Assembly (NCBI GenBank): GCA_966112615.1
Contig: CBHWDO010000003.1
Span: forward strand, 248,001-312,000
Direction of reading: 5' to 3'
DNA: 64,000 bases
DNA from: Flavitalea sp966112615
GTDB lineage: Bacteria; Bacteroidota; Bacteroidia; Chitinophagales; Chitinophagaceae
The translations under genes were made by a program, and so were the position numbers. This document shows, in pieces, positions 26,344-34,207 of the stretch. Position 1 is the first letter of the stretch, and each line of letters opens with the position of its first letter. The notes beneath the pieces are model-generated. The model had not been told where the DNA came from and searched no databases. It saw nothing but the letters and a program-made list of their open reading frames with translations.

Positions 26344-27312
26344 ATGATGAATATTCTGATTACTTCGGCAGGACAAAGAGTATCGTTGGTACGTGCCTTT
26401 CAAAAGGAGCTAAAAGCATTGTTCCCCGGATCAAAAGTTTTTACCGTGGATATGCAGCCGGAACTAAGTGCAGCATGTAATGTATCTGATGGATATTTTA
26501 AAGTAGACAGGGTAACGGCTCCAAACTATATCAGTGACCTTTTAAAATTATGTGCTGATCAAAATATCCGGATGATCATTCCAACGATCGATACGGAGCT
26601 CAAGGTTTTGTCTGACAATATGGATTTGTTCAAAGAAGCAGGCATTCACTGCATAGTTTCCAGCAGGGACTTTGTATATGCCTGCAGGGATAAGCGACAG
26701 ATCAATGAATTTTTTGTAGAGCATGGGATCGATATTCCACGTGCTATTGATAAGAATGCTCCAACCTTTCCTTTATTCATCAAACCATATGATGGTAGTT
26801 TAAGTGTTGATACATTTCTTATCAATAAAAAAGAAGAGCTTACCGAGTATCATCTTACCAATCCCAAGCTAATGTTCATGGAATATCTTGGTAAAGATGC
26901 TTATGATGAATTCACTGTGGATATGTATTATGGAAAAGATCACCAGGTGAAATGTATCGTTCCAAGAAAAAGGATCTGGGTGAGGGCAGGAGAGATCAAT
27001 AAAGGTTTGACCTGTAAAAATTTTATCATAGACCTATTAAAAGAAAAGCTTGGATATATTGATGGCGCTGTGGGTTGTCTAACTACGCAGGTCTTTGCAT
27101 CAAAGACTGATGAAGTCATTAAAGGTATTGAGATCAATCCAAGATTTGGCGGAGGATATCCGCTCAGTTACAGGGCTGGCGCCAACTATCCTGCATGGCT
27201 TATCAAAGAATATTTTTTGAATGAAAGCATATCGTATACAGATAGCTGGGAAGACAGGCTGTTGATGCTTCGATATGATGATGAAGTTTTAGTGCATGAC
27301 TATAAAAATTGA
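26344..27312 (+). CDS. ATP-grasp ligase-like protein (PylC/CarB type), number 3
   Basis: This 322-residue protein begins NILITSAGQRVSLVRAFQKEL, the pre-ATP-grasp fold of the PylC/CarB group, followed by the ATP-grasp domain: DKRQINEFFVEHGIDIPRAI, FPLFIKPYDGSLSVDTFLI (nucleotide loop), LMFMEYLGKDAYDEFTVDMYYG and VIKGIEINPRFGGGYPLSYRAGANYPAWLI, where E-I-N-P-R is the metal/ATP motif. It overlaps a HAD phosphatase gene by 17 bases and is followed by a PglE-like aminotransferase. In Neisseria, PglB2 joins a PglC-type transferase to an ATP-grasp domain that adds a glyceramido group to the C4 amine of the trideoxy sugar. The neighbours here make a similar role plausible. ATG at 26347 is an equally good start. 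Confidence 0.75.
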   Translation: MMNILITSAGQRVSLVRAFQKELKALFPGSKVFTVDMQPELSAACNVSDGYFKVDRVTAPNYISDLLKLCADQNIRMIIPTIDTELKVLSDNMDLFKEAGIHCIVSSRDFVYACRDKRQINEFFVEHGIDIPRAIDKNAPTFPLFIKPYDGSLSVDTFLINKKEELTEYHLTNPKLMFMEYLGKDAYDEFTVDMYYGKDHQVKCIVPRKRIWVRAGEINKGLTCKNFIIDLLKEKLGYIDGAVGCLTTQVFASKTDEVIKGIEINPRFGGGYPLSYRAGANYPAWLIKEYFLNESISYTDSWEDRLLMLRYDDEVLVHDYKN

Positions 27313-27958
27313 TCAACAAAGTGTCTTTGTTTTCGATTTGGATGATACCTTATTCAGGGAAGTTGATTACCTGAGATCGGCTTACCGCCAGATAGCGGGT
27401 TTTATCTCGGAAACAGATGCGAAACAACTATATGAGGAAATGTTTTCCCGTTACAGCAATAAGGAAAATGTTTTCGACTGGGTTCTTTCCAAGTATGGGA
27501 ACCTCATTCCTGATTTGAAAAAAGAAACCCTCTTGAAAATGTACCGGGAGCATATTCCTGAAATAAAATTATCTGATGACACCAGGATTTTTCTAAATAA
27601 GCTGAAAGCGCATGGTGGTGGCATGGGATTAATTACTGATGGTAGAAGTGTGACTCAGCGAAACAAGCTGAAAGCATTACAGGTACTGGACCTTTTCAAC
27701 GACCTGGTGATATCTGAAGAATTTGGCTCTGAAAAACCTAACCCTGCCAACTACAGGTTTTTTGAAGAAAAATATCCGGGCAGGAAGTTTTATTTCTTCG
27801 GAGACAATACAATTAAAGATTTCATCATACCGGTTCAGCTAGGTTGGACCAGTATTTGTATAAAGGATGCGGGTGAAAATATTCACGCACAGGATTTTAG
27901 TAGTTTAAGCCCTGAAGTATTCATTGTAGACCGATTAAGTGACATTGAGCTGATATAA
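27296..27958 (+). CDS. HAD-superfamily phosphatase
   Basis: This 220-residue HAD hydrolase shows all four motifs: DLDDT (I, about 14-18), GLITDGR (II), K in GSEKPNP (III) and FGDNTIKDF (IV). A helical cap (about 25-85) sits between motifs I and II, as in the phosphoglycolate-phosphatase-like group. It overlaps the ATP-grasp gene by 17 bases, so the two are likely co-translated and act in one step. It may dephosphorylate the acid that the ligase uses or the ligation product. The native substrate cannot be read from sequence. Confidence 0.82.
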   Translation: MTIKIDQQSVFVFDLDDTLFREVDYLRSAYRQIAGFISETDAKQLYEEMFSRYSNKENVFDWVLSKYGNLIPDLKKETLLKMYREHIPEIKLSDDTRIFLNKLKAHGGGMGLITDGRSVTQRNKLKALQVLDLFNDLVISEEFGSEKPNPANYRFFEEKYPGRKFYFFGDNTIKDFIIPVQLGWTSICIKDAGENIHAQDFSSLSPEVFIVDRLSDIELI

Positions 27959-27968
27959 CCATTAACGA

Positions 27969-29108
27969 ATGAGACCTAAGATTTACTTATCCTCTCCTCA
28001 TATGGGAGGCAATGAGATCAAGTATGTGAACGAAGCTTTTGAGACCAATTGGATTGCTCCACTCGGTCCAAATGTAGATGGATTTGAAAAAGACCTTTCT
28101 CAGTTTTTGGGTGAATCAACTCATGTGGCCGCGCTAAGTTCTGGAACTGCCGCACTACACCTCGCACTGATTTTATTAGGCGTTAAAGCCGGAGATGAAG
28201 TGATCTGCCAGAGCATGACCTTCTCTGCATCTGCCAACCCGATCGTTTACCAGGGTGCAACCCCTGTATTCATAGATAGTGAGCCGGATACCTGGAATAT
28301 GTCGCCCCAGTACCTGGAAGAAGCCATTGTTGACCGGATCGCCAAAGGCAAAAAGCCTAAGGCTGTGATCTGCGTTCATCTTTATGGCATGCCAGCAAAA
28401 ATGGACGAGATCCAGGAGATCTGTGACCGATTCGATATTCCATTAATTGAAGATGCGGCAGAAGCCCTGGGTTCTACCTATAAGGGCCGTGCAATGGGCA
28501 CATTTGGTGCCATGAGCATACTTTCTTTCAATGGAAATAAGATTATTACAACCTCCGGAGGAGGTGCACTCGTATCTAGGAAGGAAGAATTTATCAGTAA
28601 GGCAAGATTTCTTGCTACGCAGGCAAGGGATGCTGCACCGCACTACCAGCACTCACAGATCGGTTACAACTATCGTATGAGCAATGTGTGCGCAGGCATC
28701 GGAAGAGGCCAAATGGAGGTACTTTCCTTGCGGGTTCAAAAAAGAAGAAGTATTTTTGACACCTACAAGGCATCACTGAAGGACGTTGAATCGATCAAAT
28801 TCATAGACGAACCGTCCGGATTTTATTCTAACAGGTGGCTGACAGCTGTACTGGTAGATGGAGATGTGAGCCGCGAAGACATCCGGATAGCTCTTGAAAA
28901 AGAGAATATCGAGTCCAGGCCCCTTTGGAAACCCATGCATCTGCAACCTGTTTTTGCCGGTACACCGTTCTACGGCAATGGAACCAGTGAACACCTTTTT
29001 GATAGAGGTCTATGCCTGCCATCAGGATCCAATCTTACTGACGAAGAACTTTTCACCATTATCCAATTGGTACATAAAGTCTGCAATAAAGTTGCAGCTG
29101 CTATATAA
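27969..29108 (+). CDS. DegT/DnrJ-family aminotransferase (PglE-like)
   Basis: This 379-residue PLP enzyme should transaminate the C4 keto group of a UDP-4-keto-6-deoxy-HexNAc. IYLSSPHMGGNEIKYVNEAFETNWIAPLGPNVDGFE is the PglE-type N-terminus, GTAALHLAL binds the cofactor phosphate, LIEDAAEALGSTY contains the pyridine-contacting Asp, and the PLP lysine is K191 in SFNGNKIITTSGGG. The keto substrate would come from the WbpM/PglF-like dehydratase at 29255. No PglD acetyltransferase follows; an ATP-grasp and a HAD gene precede it instead. It might also serve as WbpE in the diacetamido-uronate route. The gap to the next gene (146 bases) is the largest within the operon. Confidence 0.9.
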   Translation: MRPKIYLSSPHMGGNEIKYVNEAFETNWIAPLGPNVDGFEKDLSQFLGESTHVAALSSGTAALHLALILLGVKAGDEVICQSMTFSASANPIVYQGATPVFIDSEPDTWNMSPQYLEEAIVDRIAKGKKPKAVICVHLYGMPAKMDEIQEICDRFDIPLIEDAAEALGSTYKGRAMGTFGAMSILSFNGNKIITTSGGGALVSRKEEFISKARFLATQARDAAPHYQHSQIGYNYRMSNVCAGIGRGQMEVLSLRVQKRRSIFDTYKASLKDVESIKFIDEPSGFYSNRWLTAVLVDGDVSREDIRIALEKENIESRPLWKPMHLQPVFAGTPFYGNGTSEHLFDRGLCLPSGSNLTDEELFTIIQLVHKVCNKVAAAI

Positions 29109-29176
29109 CTGACCTTATCCAAATCCTTCGAATTTCTCCAGCCTGTCCGCGGGACCGGCATTCCTACCCCTATATC

Positions 29177-29229
29177 TATTGAATCCCCCTAATCCGAGAG
29201 TGCGATGAGCATTCCAAATCCTATGTAGC
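29177..29229 (+). promoter_or_regulatory. two-block motif upstream of the WbpM-like gene
   Basis: The 146-base gap upstream of the WbpM-like gene holds TATTGAATCCCCCTAATCC (29177-29195) and CCTATGTAGC (29220-29229), the latter 25 bases before the ATG. A near-identical pair stands before the M43 protease gene at 51053-51125. No standard TAnnTTTG element is obvious here. I do not recognise the motif; it may be a regulator site or an alternative-sigma promoter that gives an extra start within the operon. Confidence 0.45.
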
Positions 29230-29254
29230 CGAATTAATCATAAACCTATTAATT

Positions 29255-31276
29255 ATGGTTTTAAACGCTACTATGAAGCAAATGCTGCTTGCAAACAAAG
29301 CAGTTCCAAGGTGGGTGATTCTGATTTTAGACATGGTGATCCTTACCGGCTCATTTACCCTGTCCTATTTCATTATCAAACAATTCGAGTTTCCTGAAAT
29401 TCTCAGGGGCCACTTCTTTATCTATACATGCCTGTATGCTATTACAGCTTGTGCCGTTTTTTATGGGATGGGAATTCATACCGGGCTGATTCGATACTCG
29501 AATACGCACGATATGTTCCGCATATTTTCTGCTGTAACCGTGATCAGTCTCAGTTATCCTGTGATGGTCCGTTTTGTTGCAGTCAATATCTATGGTATTC
29601 ATTCCCTCAATACCGTTGCCGTTTTACTCGTGAACTTTTTCATCGCTTCCTCCCTGCTGATCATGTTCAGAACAGGCGTGAAGGGTGTGTTCTATTATGT
29701 AAAAAGAATTCATTCTGATTCGAAAGTTAAAGTGCTGATCTATGGCGCAGACAACAACGCCATCCTTATCAAAAAAGCACTTCAGTCTTCCAATAAAGAC
29801 AATTTCATCATTGTTGGTTTTATCGATTCCAACAAGAACAGGGTGAACAGCTATATCGAACAGATCAAGGTTTATCATATCAAAGACCTTAAGAAACTTA
29901 AGGAGAAAAGAAATGTTGAGAAACTGATCCTGATGAATGAGCAGCTGGGTACCGGCGAAAAACAGCATGTGATCGACGAATGCCTGGTGAACGGAATCAA
30001 GGTATTGACCGTACCACCATCCGATCAGTGGATCTATGGAAGACTGAGTCTTCGCCAGATCCAGGATCTGAAGATCGAAGACCTGCTTCAGCGCGATCCA
30101 ATTGTGTTGAGCAATAAGAATATCAGCCACGACCTGAAAGGCAAACGCGTACTTATCACAGGGGCTGCAGGTTCTATCGGTTCAGAGATCGTTCGACAGG
30201 TACTGCATTATCAGCCTGCCATGGTGATCCTTTGCGACCAGGCTGAATCTGCCCTTCATGATATCCAGCTTGAAATGGAAGAGAAGTTTCCAAAAGCAAG
30301 CATCAAAACTTTCATTGGAAGCATCCGTGATCTGAACAGGCTGCAGGTTCCATTCAGGGATTATCAGCCACAGATCGTTTACCACGCTGCTGCTTACAAG
30401 CATGTTCCGATGATGGAAAATCATCCGGTTGAAGCGATTCAAACAAACGTACTAGGTACAAAGAATGTGGCAGACCTCTCCGTGCTGTATAACGTGGAGA
30501 AATTCGTGATGGTATCAACTGATAAAGCAGTGAACCCAACGAATATCATGGGAGCTTCCAAGCGCATCGCAGAAATGTATGTGCAGTCGTTGAACAACGC
30601 TCCCGAACTGATGTTGACCGATTCCATGCTTGATATCATCAAGCCTGAAAATAACTACATGTTGCAGAACCTAAGAAGCAACAATACCAGGTTCATCACC
30701 ACCAGATTTGGAAACGTGCTGGATTCAAATGGTTCAGTGATTCCAAGGTTCCGTGGCCAGATCCAGAAAGGTGGACCGGTTACTGTTACCCATCCTGAGA
30801 TCACCAGGTATTTCATGACCATTCCTGAAGCGGTACAACTGGTACTGGAAGCGGGTTGTATGGGTAAGGGCGGTGAGATCTTTGTGTTTGATATGGGTTC
30901 TCCGGTTAAGATCATTGACCTCGCAAACAAGATGGTACAACTGGCTGGACTGACTCCTGGAAAAGATATCGATATCGTATTCACAGGATTGAGGCCAGGA
31001 GAAAAATTGTACGAAGAATTGCTGAATGAAAAAGAAACCACCATTCCAACACACCATGAAAAGATCAAGATCGCCAAGGTGATGGAATGTTCCTTCAAGA
31101 AGATCACCAATGGAATTGAGGATCTCTCGATCATTGCTGAAACCGATGACAGTTATATGCTGGTCGGTAAGATGAAAGACCTGGTTCCTGAATTCGTGAG
31201 CAATAATTCGATGTTTGAAGAACTTGATACTGTTCGCAAACAGGAAGCGGATAACCAGCAAGTAGAAGCGGTGTAA
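29255..31276 (+). CDS. membrane-bound nucleotide-sugar 4,6-dehydratase (WbpM/PglF/CapD-like)
   Basis: This 673-residue protein has four N-terminal membrane helices (about 18-125), a first Rossmann domain (about 150-265; KVLIYGADNNAILIKKAL), and a catalytic SDR domain (about 290-600; VLITGAAGSIGSEIV). The active site reads TDKAVNPTNIMGASK, with D423 and K424 and a Met where short dehydratases have Tyr, as is normal in WbpM and PglF. It should make UDP-2-acetamido-2,6-dideoxy-xylo-hexos-4-ulose from UDP-GlcNAc, feeding the PglE-like enzyme. The ATG at 29255 is chosen; 29273 is an alternative. It is the last gene of the operon, followed by a clear terminator. Confidence 0.92.
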   Translation: MVLNATMKQMLLANKAVPRWVILILDMVILTGSFTLSYFIIKQFEFPEILRGHFFIYTCLYAITACAVFYGMGIHTGLIRYSNTHDMFRIFSAVTVISLSYPVMVRFVAVNIYGIHSLNTVAVLLVNFFIASSLLIMFRTGVKGVFYYVKRIHSDSKVKVLIYGADNNAILIKKALQSSNKDNFIIVGFIDSNKNRVNSYIEQIKVYHIKDLKKLKEKRNVEKLILMNEQLGTGEKQHVIDECLVNGIKVLTVPPSDQWIYGRLSLRQIQDLKIEDLLQRDPIVLSNKNISHDLKGKRVLITGAAGSIGSEIVRQVLHYQPAMVILCDQAESALHDIQLEMEEKFPKASIKTFIGSIRDLNRLQVPFRDYQPQIVYHAAAYKHVPMMENHPVEAIQTNVLGTKNVADLSVLYNVEKFVMVSTDKAVNPTNIMGASKRIAEMYVQSLNNAPELMLTDSMLDIIKPENNYMLQNLRSNNTRFITTRFGNVLDSNGSVIPRFRGQIQKGGPVTVTHPEITRYFMTIPEAVQLVLEAGCMGKGGEIFVFDMGSPVKIIDLANKMVQLAGLTPGKDIDIVFTGLRPGEKLYEELLNEKETTIPTHHEKIKIAKVMECSFKKITNGIEDLSIIAETDDSYMLVGKMKDLVPEFVSNNSMFEELDTVRKQEADNQQVEAV

Positions 31277-31300
31277 GAACTGTTTTTAAAATAAAGTAGA

Positions 31301-31326
31301 CCCTGCCATCTGGCGGGGTTTTTTTA
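31301..31326 (+). terminator. intrinsic terminator of the glycan operon
   Basis: CCCTGCC, loop ATCT and GGCGGGG form a 7-pair stem with one G-U pair, followed by seven T. It lies 25 bases after the last glycan gene and is the first convincing terminator since base 1. Confidence 0.85.
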
Positions 31327-31357
31327 TATGCTTATTTTCAAGGAATTGATATAGACT

Positions 31358-32086
31358 ATGAGAAAATGGATTGATTCAGGATTGAAAAAAGCCGGAGCCA
31401 TCCTGGCCCTGGTGTCGTTTGAACTGGTTACCGTATTGTTGCTCTTCTTTATTTCAGTTGCAGCATTCGCATTGCTGGTGAACCGGGTGATAAGACCTAA
31501 CGAAACGACGATCGATATGGCAGTTTTCGATGCCATCAGGCCGTATATCTCTTCATGCCTTACCGGTTTCATGAGGTTCATTACTTTCCTGGGAACACAT
31601 CTATTTCTGATACCAGCCAACCTGGTTTTGATCGCTTATTTTTTATTTATCAGGAAGCACAGGTGGTATTCCATCAAAGTTCCTGTGGTAGCTATTGGAA
31701 GTGTGAGTTTGATGCTGGGATTAAAAACTTTATTTAGCAGGTTAAGGCCAACGGATCCTTTGTTGGCCGAGGTGAAAGGGTTCAGCTTTCCCAGCGGTCA
31801 TGCCATGTCGGCCATGACGTTTTATGGACTGCTGATCTACCTGGTCTATCGATATATCAAGGATCCGGTGTGGAAATGGGTGCTGATAGTCTTGTTATCC
31901 CTCTTAATATTGTTGATAGGAGTGAGCAGGGTTTACCTACGTGTACACTATGCCACCGATGTGGTCGGTGGTTTCGCGATGGGTATCATCTGGCTGGTGG
32001 TAGCTTTATGGGCTACAAGGAGGATTGAGATGTTGGTGCGTTCAGCCCGGGCTGAACGGCCAGAGGCCGGGCAGAACGTTGGGTGA
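31358..32086 (+). CDS. PAP2-family phosphatase
   Basis: This 242-residue membrane protein belongs to the type-2 phosphatidic acid phosphatase family, whose members dephosphorylate undecaprenyl diphosphate, phosphatidate or similar lipids. The three catalytic motifs are present: KTLFSRLRP, PSGH in FPSGHAMSAM, and SRVYLRVHYATD. About six membrane helices are visible. The gene's last 16 codons (RSARAERPEAGQNVG region) are encoded by a palindromic repeat (32039-32143), so the natural C-terminus was probably different before the repeat arrived. It lies outside the glycan operon, after its terminator, but could recycle the undecaprenyl carrier used there. Confidence 0.88.
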   Translation: MRKWIDSGLKKAGAILALVSFELVTVLLLFFISVAAFALLVNRVIRPNETTIDMAVFDAIRPYISSCLTGFMRFITFLGTHLFLIPANLVLIAYFLFIRKHRWYSIKVPVVAIGSVSLMLGLKTLFSRLRPTDPLLAEVKGFSFPSGHAMSAMTFYGLLIYLVYRYIKDPVWKWVLIVLLSLLILLIGVSRVYLRVHYATDVVGGFAMGIIWLVVALWATRRIEMLVRSARAERPEAGQNVG

Positions 32087-32143
32087 TACACCCTGCGTTC
32101 TGCCCCTTTGCTTCGCTCGGTTCAGCCCGGCTGTCAGCCCGCC
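32039..32143. repeat. REP-like palindromic element, copy 1 (contains a terminator hairpin)
   Basis: The element starts with a perfect 20-base palindrome, CGTTCAGCCCGGGCTGAACG (32039-32058), and ends with GTCAGCCCGCC, the reverse complement of the GGCGGGCTGAC signature seen in copy 2. Its centre (32069-32105) is a long hairpin: GGGCAGAACG, TT, GGGTG, ATA, CACCC, TG, CGTTCTGCCC. Both converging genes end inside it: the PAP2 stop lies in the hairpin and the ytxJ stop is the TGA of GGGCTGA. It likely acts as a bidirectional terminator. Confidence 0.75.
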
Positions 32144-32460
32144 ATCTTAATCTCATCCATCGAGATCGACATATGGCTTTCATCATACACACATTCCCCA
32201 TCTTTGATCACCAGCACCTGTGGAGATTCATGGTACACTTTGAATGTATCTGCCACAGCATTGGAGATCTCCCTATAGTTGATAAGGTCTAGATAATAAA
32301 AGTCCATATTCTCCGGGGTACCTGACTTTTCCAGCCTGTTTTTGGCTACAGAACTGATACTGCAACGGGTACTGTGCTTGAAAATCACTTGCGGACGTTC
32401 AAAGGAAGCCTTCACAATCTCATCCAGCTGTCCCGCATTATTCAATATTTTCCAATCCAT
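32134..32460 (-). CDS. ytxJ: bacillithiol system redox-active protein YtxJ
   Basis: This 108-residue thioredoxin-fold protein belongs to the YtxJ family, which is linked to bacillithiol and is thought to act as a monothiol bacilliredoxin. VIFKHSTRCSISSVAKNRLE (about 25-44) carries the single active-site cysteine, followed by FYYLDLINYREISNAVADTFKV and SPQVLVIKDGECVYDESHMSI, the cis-Pro region. There is no signal peptide. Its last codons and stop lie in the palindromic repeat it shares with the PAP2 gene. BshB1 at 55302 shows that bacillithiol is made here. Confidence 0.9.
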   Translation of the reverse strand: MDWKILNNAGQLDEIVKASFERPQVIFKHSTRCSISSVAKNRLEKSGTPENMDFYYLDLINYREISNAVADTFKVYHESPQVLVIKDGECVYDESHMSISMDEIKMAG

Positions 32461-32479
32461 AGTTCATTTATTAAAGGTG

Positions 32480-32487
32480 CAAAATTA
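32480..32487 (-). promoter_or_regulatory. -7 promoter element of ytxJ
   Basis: On the minus strand TAATTTTG matches the Bacteroidota -7 consensus TAnnTTTG and lies about 20 bases before the ytxJ ATG. No clear -33 TTTG is visible. The element directly abuts the small hairpin at 32490-32517. Confidence 0.5.
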
Positions 32488-32489
32488 AA

Positions 32490-32517
32490 AAAGGTTACCC
32501 TTGTTAGAGTAACCTTT
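32490..32517 (-). terminator. intrinsic terminator of the small lipoprotein gene
   Basis: AAAGGTTAC and GTAACCTTT pair perfectly around a 10-base loop. On the minus strand the hairpin is followed by a T-rich run (CCTTTTTTAATTTT). It lies 26 bases after the lipoprotein stop. Confidence 0.7.
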
Positions 32518-32542
32518 GCAAACCTTGTGCAATTATTTCAAA

Positions 32543-32653
32543 TTATTTATAACCAACATATCCTTTGGTCATTGCACAGCCTTTCTGGGTCGTGCAGGAA
32601 CTAACTGTTGCGATCGTGATAACGGCCAACATCAATACTAATAAAGTTTTCAT
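32543..32653 (-). CDS. 36-residue lipoprotein, unknown function
   Basis: The frame encodes a 36-residue peptide that starts MKTLLVLMLAVITIATVSSC and ends TTQKGCAMTKGYVGYK. The first 19 residues form a lipoprotein signal with lipobox VSSC, so the mature product would be only 17 residues, with a second Cys at position 26. It is followed by a perfect-stem terminator at 32490, which supports a real transcript. It lies between ytxJ (same strand) and the divergent mpl gene. Tiny lipoproteins like this are common but uncharacterised in Chitinophagaceae-like genomes. No function is assigned. Confidence 0.7.
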   Translation of the reverse strand: MKTLLVLMLAVITIATVSSCTTQKGCAMTKGYVGYK

Positions 32654-32790
32654 TCTGTGGTGATTTAATTGAAGAATTGTGTTTCCAGATCTCCAACGGA
32701 TAATGACCTGGCCATTCAAGGGAAAGGATTGATGCGGTAGACGTAAAAATAATCAAAATCCTGTTACTTTACACCCCTAACAAAGAAAAA

Positions 32791-34152
32791 ATGAAGGTTC
32801 ACTTTATAGCGATCGGTGGAAGCGTGATGCACCAACTGGCCATTGCACTGAAAAGAAAGGGTTACCAGGTTACAGGAAGCGACGACGAGATCTTCGAACC
32901 CGCCCTGTCAAACCTGCAACAGGAGGGCATTTTACCAGGATCTTTTGGATGGTTCCCGGAAAAGATCCATGAAAACCTGGATGCTGTGATCCTGGGAATG
33001 CATGCCCGTGAAGACAACCCGGAGCTGAAAAAAGCCAAGGATCTGAACCTGAAAATCTATTCTTTCCCGGAATATATCTACCAGGAGAGCCGGAACAAAA
33101 CACGGGTGATCGTAGGTGGCTCCCATGGAAAAACGACCACCACCGCAATGATTATGCACGTGCTCAGGTCGAACCAGCTGGATTTTGATTACCTCGTAGG
33201 TGCAAGACTCGAAGGTTTTGATCAATCGGTGAACATTACAGAGGCACCGGTGATCATTTGCGAGGGCGATGAATACCCGGCCAGCACCCTCGAGAAAAGA
33301 CCTAAATTCCATTTTCTCTTTCCACATATTGCCATACTCACCGGTATTGCCTGGGATCATATCAATGTATTTCCCACATTTGATTTCTATCTTGAGCAGT
33401 TTGTGATCTTTATTAATAAGATTGAAACCGGCGGTGTGCTGATCTATAATGAGACCGACCAGGAACTCAATAAGCTGGTGAATGCACACAAAAGAGATGA
33501 TATCCGCTACATACCTTACGGAATTCCGGAAAACAGTATTGAAGCGGGAAAGACCACGGTTACTTTGGGAGGACAAACCACTGCTTTGAAAGTATTCGGA
33601 AATCATAACCTGCTTAATATGAATGCAGCTTTCCTGGCATGTTCAGAGCTGGGATTGAGTGCAGAAAAATTCACTAATGCCATTCATAGTTTTACTGGAG
33701 CTTCGCGAAGACTTGAATTACTTGCTGAAAACGATCAAACTGTGGCCTACCGTGACTTTGCGCATGCACCATCTAAGTTAAAAGCAACCACCCAGGCGGT
33801 TAAGCTGCAATTTCCGGATCGTAAGCTCATCGCAGTGTTTGAATTACATACATTCAGTTCATTAAATGAAAAATTTCAAAATGAATTTGCCGGTGCACTG
33901 GATCTTGCCGATGAAGCGGTGGTGTATTATTCAAAACATGCACTTGAATTAAAAAGATTGCCTGACCTGGATCCTGGTAAAGTGAAAGCTGGTTTCAATA
34001 AAGATGGCCTTATCGTCATGAATAACCGGGAAGATCTACTCATTTGGCTTCATAGCCGAAACTATAAAAATGCATGTTTACTCCTGATGAGTTCTGGAAA
34101 TTACGACGGGATCGACGTGATTAAACTTGCACCCGAGTTGATAAACTCATAG
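32791..34152 (+). CDS. mpl: UDP-N-acetylmuramate:L-alanyl-gamma-D-glutamyl-meso-DAP ligase
   Basis: Mpl joins the recycled murein tripeptide to UDP-MurNAc in peptidoglycan recycling. The 453-residue protein has the three Mur-ligase domains: an N-terminal UDP-binding fold (HFIAIGGSVMHQLAIALKRKGYQVTGSD), a central ATPase with VGGSHGKTTTTAMI (about 109-121), and a C-terminal ligase domain with FAHAPSKLKATTQAV and LFELHTFSSLNEKF-like stretches. GGSVM in place of MurC's GIGG and the EGDEYPASTLEKRPKF segment are specific to Mpl. The gene is monocistronic in appearance, 55 bases before an exonuclease gene. The 137 bases upstream hold no clear promoter consensus beyond TTACTTTAC. Confidence 0.93.
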   Translation: MKVHFIAIGGSVMHQLAIALKRKGYQVTGSDDEIFEPALSNLQQEGILPGSFGWFPEKIHENLDAVILGMHAREDNPELKKAKDLNLKIYSFPEYIYQESRNKTRVIVGGSHGKTTTTAMIMHVLRSNQLDFDYLVGARLEGFDQSVNITEAPVIICEGDEYPASTLEKRPKFHFLFPHIAILTGIAWDHINVFPTFDFYLEQFVIFINKIETGGVLIYNETDQELNKLVNAHKRDDIRYIPYGIPENSIEAGKTTVTLGGQTTALKVFGNHNLLNMNAAFLACSELGLSAEKFTNAIHSFTGASRRLELLAENDQTVAYRDFAHAPSKLKATTQAVKLQFPDRKLIAVFELHTFSSLNEKFQNEFAGALDLADEAVVYYSKHALELKRLPDLDPGKVKAGFNKDGLIVMNNREDLLIWLHSRNYKNACLLLMSSGNYDGIDVIKLAPELINS

Positions 34153-34207
34153 AAGGCTGGAACTATTTACTGATATTTGCAGCCAATCAGAAACTTATAG
34201 AGAATTC

